This document shows, in pieces, positions 49,716 to 64,000 of a DNA stretch of 64,000 nucleotides. The first letter of the stretch is position 1, and each line of letters begins with the position of its first letter. The translations under genes were made by a program, and so were the position numbers. This DNA is from Bugula neritina. Taxonomy: Eukaryota > Bryozoa > Gymnolaemata > Cheilostomatida > Bugulidae. The notes beneath the pieces were generated by a model. That model was given only the letters and a program-made list of their open reading frames with translations. It was not told the DNA's origin and ran no database searches. The DNA is taken from contig OZ037766.1 of the NCBI GenBank assembly GCA_964035545.1, positions 24,613,126 through 24,677,125 of the forward strand. Direction: 5' to 3'.

Positions 49716-51300
49716 GATCACCAAGTTTGCTTGCTTACTTACTATAATTTTAGCCATTGATATATAAAATATGAGATCCATTAATAAAGCAACAAAGTCA
49801 CCTTTCATCTGCATGTCATATACAAAATGTTTTAGCTTTGCTTGGGCATTTTAGAGATTATTGAAGAAATGTATTGCTACTTGATTGCAAAAACATAGCA
49901 TCTGTAGTTTACAACAGTTTCAAGCAAATTCTACACAGCGTGACTGACATACTGATTTCAGAGCCGAATTGACGAAGAAGTTACGTCACTTCTGCATCAA
50001 ACTAATTGTTTTGAAGCTGATAATAATTTAAAATTATCTTTATACTTGTTTAGTAGTAAGTTTAATAAAGATAACATATAGTTGGTTCAGAGGATTTTTA
50101 GCTTGTAGAGTAAAATATGTTTAACTTTAGATAACTCGAGCAAGTTTATAGTCGCTATCCCTGTGAGAAGCCCCTGATAGAAAGGGTTTTTGTTAAAGCA
50201 GGCTAAGAACTTATTTATATGAGGCACAGGAGCAATTATGACTGGATGCTCTTCCTAACACCACATCACCAATGGCCTTTGTCCAGGCTCGAACCTATGA
50301 CCTTCGTGTTTACTAGGCAAACACTCTAACCCCTAGACCACGACTGCTCCCTATGCTTAACTTTAGATATTTTTCATCAAAGAGCATACATTATATTAAC
50401 ACATTCAATCTCTATTAGCTACGATACAGTCATTTATAGTACGGCAAACTTTGTACTTTGAAACAGATAATTGTTATAATTTTTAGTAAAATTTCTATAT
50501 ATGTTCTAAAATAAAAATACAAATATTTTGCTATATATTCAGCTAAATATAACAAATAATTAACTTTTGCTGATCAAGATTTGAAAAACCACTAACCAAC
50601 GTATATATCTGCTAAACTAATAATTCAAATACTATTTATGGTTATCAAATCTATTTCACAGCAAAAACCAAAACCATGCTGGATGATGAACACATATAAA
50701 AATAGCTATGAGCAAAATGAAACTCATTAATATAATTTAGGTATAACTATATAAAACAGACAACTTGCGTCAACAGTTCTTTCAACATGGAATAGATAGG
50801 CACTTAAATTCATGGAAGATACATTAGATGCACTACCAAAAAAGAATAAAGATATTTATGTGAATGTTTTTCACCAATTTTGGCTGTGATAATAATTTAT
50901 GAAGAAAGTCATGTCATTATAGACATGGTTATAATTATATGAGAACTTATGTTAGAGAAATTTATATAATATATGATAACTGTTGCAATAATTTTAATAA
51001 TATAAATATGAACTTATTTTTATCCACATTGTCTGCGCATACATACGTAAATGTCAAAAGTGGGTGAAATTTCTTGTGATCACAGTTGCTTTTCTATATT
51101 TTATAGCAACACATAGTGAACACAATAAAACTCAATCATGATACTTTTTATTTAGAAGTGAGTAACTACACAGAACTTTCATCTGAGAGTTATATAGGTC
51201 AGCTTTCATGCTTAATGCGTGACTTCCTAACTTGTAGGCTTGCTGTGTCAACATTAAAGCTTCATCTGGGGAGTAAAAATTTTATTCACACAATATTTCA
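49715..51300 (+). repeat. Inverted duplication, block B
   Basis: Inverse similarity to about 53225-54585. Landmarks are AAGCAAGCAAAC (inverse near 49725), GATGCAGAAGTGACGTAACT (inverse near 49985-50003), GACAACTTGCGTCAA near 50760, CATGGAAGATACATTAGATGC near 50812, and TTTTTATCCACATTGTCTG near 51018. No coding exon was seen. Confidence 0.75.
50149..50352 (-). mobile_element. tRNA-derived SINE-like repeat, family S2, full-length
   Basis: On the minus strand: GGAGCAGTCGTGGTCTAGGG, a box B-like GGTTCGAGCCTGG, core GGTGATGTTAGGAAGAGCATC, CATAATTGCTCCTGTGCC and tail CTATCAGGGGCTTC. It interrupts block B and has no counterpart in the inverse block at 53.2-54.6 kb, so it arrived after that duplication. 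Confidence 0.7.
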
Positions 51301-52019
51301 TCAATTAAATTTGTAGACTAATGTGTGCTACTGTGTGTTATAATACTGTGTGTACTACAGTGTGTACTACAGTGTGTACTTATACAGTGTGTACAAAAGC
51401 GTGTACTATAGAGTGTGTACTACCATATATAGGCCTGTAGGGCGAGCCCAATGGTCTGGGGTTAAAGCCACAACAAAGCCATGGAGATAGAAGTCAAAGG
51501 GGCTAAATATATTGAGGTAATTTACAAATTAAAAGAGAGGATAAATTTATCTCACTCAAAAGGTAATATCAACCATGACTTGGAGATGATTTTTCAATTA
51601 TAATTTAGTTTAGTTTAATTTAATCTAATTATAGTTTACATGATTTACTATAGTGGCATGTGAGTTGAAGGTACAGCCCAGGTAGATGCAGTTTACTCAT
51701 TTTATATACAAAACAAGTGAATACAATACAATTCAACTTTCAATCAGCTACTATAATAAATAGAGAGATTTGGTAATTGTATTCAACACGATGCACTGTG
51801 GAAACATATAAAATGCAAGAAGACAAAATTTCTACAAAAACATATCTTTTTAATTAAGCATATTTCAAAGTTCAGCATTTTTGTCAATAATTCAAAAGAT
51901 TGAAAATCAGCAGAACTTGCTTGATCATGATAAAAGTCAAACATGTCAGACCAGATAAAAGCTTATTGGCCGGAGTTAAAGAAGACTTTTAGTTTTACAT
52001 AACTCCTCTTATTTATACT

Positions 52020-52185
52020 GTTGTACTCCTGTAAAATTGTACCTAACTCTCACAAAAGTTTATATTAACCATCCCTGATGAAAGGTCTTTTCAAATCATG
52101 CTAAAGACTATTTATGCTATTGAACCACTGACCTTGTGTACTATAGGCCAGCACTCTAACCACTACAGCACACCTGCTCCATACA
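52020..52185 (-). mobile_element. S2 repeat within the inverted block
   Basis: The counterpart of the S2 copy at 45537-45735 inside the inverted block, with head GGAGCAGGTGTGCTGTAGTGG on the minus strand. The central core is partly deleted. Confidence 0.65.
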
Positions 52186-52277
52186 AGTTTATTTTACCAG
52201 CACACAGGTTTTAATGCTAGGCATATTTTAATAAATCCCAAGCTGTCAAATTTTATTGAGACAAGAATGAGACTAAC

Positions 52278-52372
52278 CCTGGTGGGTCTTTGTGAACGTT
52301 TTCAGAGTGTCAAGGTCAGATCCTGTCTCCAAAGCATTCCACAGAATACCCTTTCGTTTATATGACTTCTAC
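52278..52372 (-). pseudogene. Broken copy of SUGT1 exon 8
   Basis: The minus strand carries the acceptor CTTGTAG, exon 8-like sequence (GTAGAAGTCATATAAACG...) and the donor GGTTAGTC. Compared with the intact exon (45341-45440) it lacks five bases after GTAGAAGTCA, which shifts the frame, and it has several substitutions. The neighbouring exon 9 is absent from this block, so it cannot produce SGT1. Confidence 0.85.
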
Positions 52373-52806
52373 CTACAAGAGTAGACTGGCGAATTGGCAA
52401 TCCTTCAACAGTATACTTCAAGAGAAAAAGTTTTACTCTCATTATTGAAACATTATTAGATTCTGAGATATCAAAATCTTCTAAATTCACAAAAATATAA
52501 ATATTGATTTATAAACACAATTGCTTAAACTCTTAGCACATTTCTTAGCTATGGTATTTTCTTCTTACAGAAAAATCGAAATGGTTTAAAGTAGCATTTT
52601 AGCAAATTGTTTCCAAGCCTAGTAACCAGACATGCAGTTGTCAACATCAGCGCTGCACACTTTTCTTTACTACTTAGGTTTATGCAACAATATATGAGCT
52701 AACCATGAAACAGCTTTACATAGGCAGCAATGCAAGAATCCTGTATTTGGAAATATTGCAGAATTTTAACATATCTCATATATTGTTTCTTTTACAACAT
52801 TCCCTG

Positions 52807-53176
<370 letters not shown>

Positions 53177-53224
53177 CTGTATGTATTTATGCATATATAT
53201 ATGTACTATACTTTCACAGAGGGT

Positions 53225-54585
53225 TCCAAGCTAATAATGTTATAGGACCAAAATGTTTTGTGGAAAATTTTTTGTGAAATAGTTTGTGATTAAAATGCTT
53301 ATTTTCAACATGAAACTTTAATGTTTACACAGTAAGCTGGAAAGTTAGGAAGTCATATATTATGTATATAACTCTCAAATGAAATTTTCCTGTGATCATA
53401 TATTCACCTCTAAAAATATCAGGACTAAGTTTTATTGTGTTCATTGGTTCTCTATAAAGTATAGAAAAACAATTTTGATAAGACAGTTTACCCACTTTTG
53501 ACATTTATGCATGTATATTTCAACACTCTCATGTATGCTCAGACGACATGGATAAAAATAAGTACATATTTTTGTTATTGACATTATTGCAAAAGTTCTC
53601 CTATTATATAAATTTCTCTAATTGAGTTGTCATATAATTAGAACTATATGTCTTGGGTATGGTTTTCTTCATAAATTCTTATCACAGCCAGAACTGGATT
53701 ATCAAAACATTCAAACAAATAACTTTATCTTTTTATGGTAATGCAACTAATGTATCTTCCATGAGTTTAAGTGTTCATCTATTCTATGTTGCAGAACGTT
53801 TGACGCAAGTTGTCTGTTTTATATAGTTATACCGAAATCATAATAATTTTAATTTTGCTCATAACTATTTTTATGTGTTTTATTATTCAGTATTGGCTTT
53901 GGGTTTTGCTGTGAAAAAGATTTAATAATCATAAATAGTATTTACATTATTTGTCTACCAGATATATGCGTTGGTTGGTGGCTTTTCAAAACTTGATTAG
54001 CACAAGTTTTATTGGCTAGTCACCTAAATAGTAACACATTCATATTTTTATTCCAGAACCTCGAAATTTTACTAAAAAGTATAATAATTATCTGTTTCAA
54101 AGGACAAAGTTTGCAGAATAAATGATTGTATCAGAGCTGATAGAGATTGAATGAGTTATTTAATGCTTTTAAATAAAAAAAAACCTCAAGTCAAACATAT
54201 ACTTTATAAGCTAAAGATACTGTGAATCAACTCTGTGCTTTCTTTATTAAACAATACTAAACATAAGTAAAGATAATTTCAAAGGTGATCAGCTTCAAAA
54301 TAACGAGTTTGATGCAGAAGTGACGTAACTTCCTCCTTTACTTAGCTCTGAAACAAGAATGCTATAGCACACTGCATATAACATTTGCTTGAATTGCTGT
54401 TGCAAACATAGAATGCTACTTTCTGCTATCATATGCACAACATTACATTTATGCAATAGTTCCTAAAATGCCAAAGCAAAGCCAAAACATCTTATATAAA
54501 ATATACAGATGAAAGTTGACGTATCACAAATATCATGTCTAATACTATAATAAGCAAGCAAACCTTACCACTCTTCTGTAAACTG
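53225..54585 (-). repeat. Inverted duplication, block B' (inverse of 49715-51300)
   Basis: Inverse of block B, including the part between 51120 and 51310 that joins B to A'. The S2 insertion of block B is absent here. Confidence 0.75.
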
Positions 54586-54724
54586 CACTGTATTTCTTTT
54601 TTTATCTTTGATACTTTAAAACCTTCAATATGCATGTGTTTCTGCACATTCGCTTTCTTTGCCATATACTTATGTGCTGATTTAAAAGCGTTGTAATTTT
54701 GGAGGTCAACATTTATAAACTTTA

Positions 54725-54806
54725 ACTAAAGGGATTCCAAACTGTTATACTGTCAAATTCTACCATGGTAGAATTTGACAGTATAACAGTTTGGAATCCC
54801 TTTAGT
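54725..54806. repeat. Perfect 82-bp palindrome, no spacer
   Basis: Two 41-bp arms are exact reverse complements around the centre CCATGG (54763-54768). Arm landmarks are ACTAAAGGGATTCC at the outer edge and CTGTCAAATTCTACCA at the centre. No internal loop is present. Could be a foldback element or an assembly or cloning inversion artefact. Confidence 0.95.
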
Positions 54807-56070
54807 AAATGCATTTACTAATAATATTTTGATTTTTGTTTTTCTAAGATGTTAATGGCAAATATGAAAATGGCAAAGCAAATAATTTGTTGAAGTGCAG
54901 ATTTTTAAGTTATATATAGGCTTCAATTTAGAAAACAAAACAATTCCTATATTGCTGTAATTCCATAGCTTGGGGAAAGCTCTAAAAACTAAATATTTTT
55001 TGGTGAAATTAGTTAACAGTAGGTGATGAATTTCAAAACTTTAGTTGATATAATACTGGTGTTGTTGAATTGAGGGTGAAATAGTCTTTATTGCATTTGA
55101 CATAAAAAAAAGATTAAATTGCTTTAAAATAAAAACACTAGTGTCAAACACTATTTTTCCAATCTTCTCAAAAAGATTCTTCATTTGATGTTTGAAAATA
55201 ATTCCACCAAATGAAGCCACAACCATGATAGTTGTTAATGTAAATCGCCACCACATAAGTGATTATTGTTGTGTTGAAGGCTGATATAAACAACTGTTTG
55301 TTTTTGTAAATTCTTATATCAACTACATAGTGTTGAGACTACCAAGTAATCCCTGTGGTGTAATGATTATAATTAAAAGCCCATGCAATGTGCTTGCAAG
55401 CAGGGGACTTGGGTTCGAATTCCAGTGGAGGCATATATTTTATACTAACAAGCTTAGGCAGCCTTTAACAACCTGACAACAGGTATGCTGGCTATATAAG
55501 TGCATTTACTAAAAGGGTGAAGGTTTGGTGCGTGAATAAAGTCCATGCAGCAGAACCTAACTCAGAAAGTGGATAAATTTGTTGATAATTTAAGTTTAAT
55601 CATTTCATTTAATTTATTTCTGCACAAAATCAAACTGAGAAAAATTGACAGCAACCAGCTTTCCGCTTCAAAATGCTGAGCTGTCAACAAGTTTAATGAT
55701 CGTACAAGATCTATGTCTGATTAATAAAAAAACACTGACAATATGACAGGCTGACCTACGTAGCCTACTCTATAGCCAAAAACTATTATATTCTATAGTT
55801 AGCCCCATATTTATTGTTTGACGCACAATTTCGGCTTGCAATTTCCATTAGTTGGTTGTCTATAATTAGCAGGATAACAGTGAAATCCTGATGAATTAGA
55901 ATTCTATTTAATGGGGCTTCAAATTAGAATACCATGCAGTCACTTTTGAGAATATATAAGTTCTGGTTTTTAGCACTAAGCTGTTATTCAAATTGAGGAT
56001 TTGAACTATAAAGTGGAACTTTTTGATTCATGCATTTATGAATTTCAGTAAAGTTTCATCTATCTCTATC
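54807..56070. other. Intergenic, mostly featureless
   Basis: AT-rich DNA upstream of the NHL-repeat gene. It contains one S1 repeat (55331-55440) and no recognisable exon on either strand. Confidence 0.5.
55331..55440 (+). mobile_element. tRNA-derived SINE-like repeat, family S1, single head
   Basis: Leader GTGTTGAGACTACCAAGTAA, diverged box A GTGGTGTAATGATTATAATT, then box B GGTTCGAATTCC and acceptor side CAGTGGAGGCA. The segment between the boxes holds an insertion relative to the other copies. Confidence 0.6.
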
Positions 56071-60790
<4,720 letters not shown>

Positions 60791-62423
60791 TTGATCTACT
60801 GCATGGGCAACGTAGCAATTGTGTTTAATCTATCAAATCAATAGTTAAACCGCAGTTTTTAAGAGCAAAATTGTTTCATTTCCTTAAGCAAGCCATTTTT
60901 GCAATTAGAGCAAGTGACTGTATATTCTAAAACCTAATGTCAATTTGTTAACTCTCTTATCTTTCATCTATTTTTACCAAAACACTTAAACTAGATGTAT
61001 GCAAGTCTTTTTCTTATCTATGATTTAACTTCTATAAATTCTTTCTATTTACATATTACCTTCTTATTATTGTCAGAGCAACTTGTCTTCGGCTTAAATT
61101 GACTAACCAATAAGGATTAGCAACTTTAGTTGGCAGCTGCAGATCAGCCATTTTTATTGCCGACAGCATGAAAGTTTTGCTTTCCACCATTTCTATTGGA
61201 TGAACAAAAACTGAAAAACGAAATGACTTCATTGCAATGCAAGAAATGCTCATCACTACTATAGTGTTACATGTAACTGTTGTTTTATATAGTAACTAGT
61301 GAACTAATACTAATTCTATGTTATACTTGGCATATCCTTTTAATTCTTCCGCATATAATTATATATATCATTTATTACCGCGACTATATATTTTGCATTT
61401 AATTACTACAATAAAGGTGTTGGGAAATTAAAATACGAATGCATTTTTCGTACTCTCAGATATTTAATAAGAGACACTATATATCTAAGAGGCGAGAATA
61501 TAACTGTGAAAGCAATAATATATGTAAGCACTTTGTTATATAGCTTATAATAAAATACTATAGTGGCTTGTTTTTAGGGGGAAAAAACTGTAATTTGAAT
61601 ATAGAATAACACTGTAGCTAATCACATACTACCGTTACCTAGCATTTAATGCTGTATAAATCATGTTCACACTGTTGATATAGTCATGCATTGCATAGAG
61701 ATTTGTGAAAGTTGAGAGTTTTAACGATTATTAGGCCAAGGGTAGCAGCTGAGACAGTACCTATCCTAAACCACATTTGCCTGTCTATTTATTATATATT
61801 TGTGTTTAGGAGAAAAAAAACTCTAAAATACAAAGAGTGTGACTACTTCACGTAAACTTCATGTGTTTCAGATCCAAAGACTATGCACTCTGTCACATGG
61901 GGTCATTGAGTTCATTACATGACCCTTCACACCTTTTGACTTTGCAGTCACTACTACCAAAACTGCTTGGCTTCAAAGCATTGAGATTCAATCAATGTTT
62001 CAGCATTTGACTTTGAAAAAGCAATTTAGTTGCAAGTCTATCAATTCATAATTGCATATACTTACTTTCACTTTTACCTTATTGATACAACTTAGCAGCA
62101 AAATTCTGCTAGACATGTGGATCAGATGTGCCTGTTGTGTGTGTGTGTGTGTGGTGTGTGGTGTGTGTGTGTGTGTGTGTGTGCGTGTGCGTGTGCGGTG
62201 TGCGGTGTGTGCTTGTGTGTGTGGTGTGTGCTTGTGTGTGTGGTGTGTGGGTGGGTGTGTGTGTGTGTGCGCGCGCGCGCGCGCATATGACATATATATA
62301 ATAATTGTATCGTGAGATTTTTAAAAAAACAGCGGATAAAAAAGTGCTCAAATTATTATGTGTACAATAATGAGCAATTATATTATTGAGGAAAAGAGCA
62401 ATTTAATTATATAGATGTTGTTT
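60791..62423. other. Intergenic, one GT/GC microsatellite
   Basis: Between the NHL-repeat gene and the Penelope-like element. An AATAAA lies near 61411. A mixed GT/GC repeat occupies 62137-62285. No exon was recognised. Confidence 0.5.
62137..62285 (+). repeat. Compound (GT)n / (GC)n microsatellite
   Basis: GT runs broken by GTGG and GTGC units end in an uninterrupted GTGTGTGTGTGC run and then about ten GC dinucleotides before CATATGA. This is alternating purine-pyrimidine throughout. Confidence 0.95.
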
Positions 62424-62474
62424 TATTGCACTACTAATAGTTTCATGCCTCTTCGGCACTCCTCAGGCACAATA
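62424..62474 (-). ncRNA. Type I hammerhead ribozyme of the Penelope-like element
   Basis: Minus strand, 5' to 3'. Stem I strand TATTGTGC (62474-62467), core CTGAGGA (62466-62460; matches CUGANGA), stem II GTGCC/GGCAT with loop GAAGA (62459-62445), core GAA (62444-62442), stem III ACT/AGT with loop ATT (62441-62433), H17 = A (62432), then stem I strand GTGCAATA (62431-62424). Stem I pairs over 8 bp with two G-U wobbles. Predicted cleavage falls between 62432 and 62431. Open ends on stem I and a 3-bp stem III are the form known from Penelope-like elements. It lies about 255 bp downstream of the element's stop codon. Confidence 0.88.
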
Positions 62475-62729
62475 TTGACGAATTTGAATTTTTACATTAA
62501 GAAAATCAAAATGCTAAACGCAAGGTAAAACGTAACAAAGACATAGCAGTGGCTGTATTGTTATATAGGTTTGTAAGTGTAAATTAATATATAAAAAAAC
62601 CATAATGTAATGTAAAAAACAATTTATAGCATATGCGTGAAGTTTTTGTTGGGTGACTATTCTCTATGGATATTTGTATATTATTTACTATAGTACTTTA
62701 AATATAAATATAAATAGGCTACAGAGTTT

Positions 62730-63910
62730 CTAGGTTTTGTGGTTGCACAGTAAGAATTTTGTTGAGTGTCGGCAGGTTGATAAGAGTTCGTTTCGTTTGT
62801 TTAAAGTACACATGTTAGGTTTGTATAAAATAAAGAAGCATTCCCATAAGCATAAATTACACCTTTTGGTAGTTGTGTTGTATGGTTTCGCTTTTCTTAA
62901 TATTTTCCAGCTTATGTTGTGCTTAATGTTTTTGTTAGTTAGTTGCCAAATGTGTTTGCTAAGTTCTGTTTGATTTGTTTTCTCCTTGTTTTTAAATGAT
63001 GATCTGTGGTTTGCGTATCTTAGTTTGAACGGTCCTTCACTTAGGCCAATGTATGTTGCAGGTTCGTTTTCGGTAGTTTCCACAATTGCTTGGTATATAA
63101 CTCTGCTCTCCTGGCAGTTTCCTTTCAGCGGACAACTTTCTTTTTTTCTACAGTTGCAGTTTTTTCTGGGGGTTTTGTTTTGTTGCTTCTGTTTCTCTAA
63201 TAGTCTGTTATTGTGGGCATTTATGATCTGTTTTTTGTTTGGCATGCAGCTGTAGCTAACCTTTATATTGTTTTTGTTGATTATTTTATAGAGTGGGTGT
63301 TGTTTTGGAAATTCCTCATTCATGATTTTAAAGAAGATTTTTGCAACTCTTGTGGTTACATGTTGGCTGTATGGTGGATTGTACCAAACAACTTTTCTTT
63401 TTCGGTTTCGAGATTTCTGTTGTGTGTTGTTTGTTTGGGTTCTTGGCAGGAATTGTAGTTGGTGTTTGTAGCCACTTTGGTTTAGGAGGTTTTGGTGGTT
63501 GTAGGTGGATTGTGTGAAAATTTTCTCGTTAGATGATATTGACGACAGTCGTTTATTAACGGACGAGGGTAGGTTGGAGATTATGCTTGCTGGGTGGCTG
63601 GATTTGTTATGAATATACTTAGTAGAATTGTTTGGCTTAGTGTATGGTGTGTAGGTTTTATTGTTTGGGTTGAGCGTGGTGTCTAAGAAGTTAATAATTT
63701 TTTAATTTGCTTCGATTGTTATTTTTAATCCATTTTCAGAAAATATTTTGCAGATGTCCTTTTTTATGTTCTCTATTTCTCTGGGTGTTTTAACGGAGAC
63801 TCCTAAGCCGTCGTCCCTGTACAGGCCGAAGCTTTTGCCATGTTTTAGTGTTATTGAGTTTAAAATGTACGCCCAACTAGTTCGCATGTTTCTGCGCCGT
63901 CATATCTTAT

Positions 63911-63930
<20 letters not shown>
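62730..63930 (-). pseudogene. Penelope-like element: C-terminal RT, linker and GIY-YIG endonuclease, truncated and broken
   Basis: The minus-strand frame starts with the RT motif [10 protein letters not shown] (about 63900-63875), shifts by one base near 63870-63875, continues with [20 protein letters not shown] (catalytic YRDD), meets a TAA stop at 63704-63702 just before KIINFLD, then stays open to 62730. The downstream part carries a Cys-rich linker (CNCRKKESCPLKGNC) and a GIY-YIG-type nuclease domain (VIYQAIVETT, TYIGLSEGPFKLRYANH, NHRSSFKN). Upstream RT sequence is cut off at a CA/TA microsatellite near 63917. The Penelope assignment rests on the RT-linker-GIY-YIG order and the nearby hammerhead. 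One stop and one frameshift mean it cannot make the full protein. Confidence 0.85.

Positions 63931-64000
<70 letters not shown>
63915..64000. repeat. (CA)n then (TA)n microsatellite at the window edge
   Basis: About 30 bp of CA followed by TA to the end of the window. It marks the truncated 5' side of the Penelope-like element. Confidence 0.95.

Larger units (their letters stand above)
51310..52690 (-). repeat. Inverted duplication, block A' (inverse of 45040-46980)
   Basis: Reading the minus strand from 52690 to 51310 follows 45040 to 46980, with three main gaps: the MITE at 45762-45862 is absent, the stretch around SUGT1 exon 9 (about 46115-46360) is missing, and the minisatellite is shorter. 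It abuts block B directly. Confidence 0.8.

Overview
This is animal nuclear DNA. It is AT-rich, has GT-AG introns, kilobase-scale dinucleotide repeats, tRNA-derived SINE-like repeats, a BEL/Pao LTR retrotransposon and a Penelope-like element. The gene content (a peptide-gated-type DEG/ENaC channel, tandem betaine-homocysteine methyltransferase genes, SUGT1, a secreted NHL-repeat protein) suits an aquatic invertebrate, probably a lophotrochozoan. That assignment is an inference and no species is claimed. The longest reading frames are microsatellite translations; the real genes are split into small exons, which I joined by reading splice sites and codon phase by hand.

Layout: 1-3.5 kb is repeat-rich, with one possible upstream exon. 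A ten-exon DEG/ENaC channel gene lies at 3.56-10.69 kb (+), with a ~0.7 kb (GT)n intron and a ~0.6 kb (CA)n intron. Two head-to-tail BHMT-like genes of identical exon structure, 347 codons each, lie on the minus strand at 12.90-19.59 and 22.48-29.77 kb. SUGT1 (+) spans 33.12-47.14 kb. Its first intron holds a 5.9-kb BEL/Pao element in the sense orientation, with target-site duplication, LTRs that look identical, and one uninterrupted 1674-codon frame that lacks a reverse transcriptase domain. From 45.0 to 54.6 kb there are interlocked inverted duplications (order A, B, inverted A, inverted B), one of which carries a broken copy of a SUGT1 exon. A perfect 82-bp palindrome lies at 54.7 kb. A seven-exon gene for a secreted NHL-propeller protein lies at 56.07-60.79 kb (+). 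The window ends with the 3' part of a Penelope-like element (minus), followed downstream by a well-formed type I hammerhead ribozyme.

No operon logic applies. The channel gene and BHMT copy 1 are convergent. BHMT copy 2 and SUGT1 are divergent, 3.4 kb apart. The main unusual points are: (1) the RT-less but otherwise open BEL element; (2) the hammerhead ribozyme; (3) complementary (GU)n and (CA)n tracts in one pre-mRNA bracketing four exons that together keep frame; (4) five tandem copies of a splice acceptor in SUGT1; (5) the interlocked duplications, which also supply a near-empty site for a MITE; (6) a channel whose pore motif reads G-W-T instead of G-x-S. All comparisons were made by eye.
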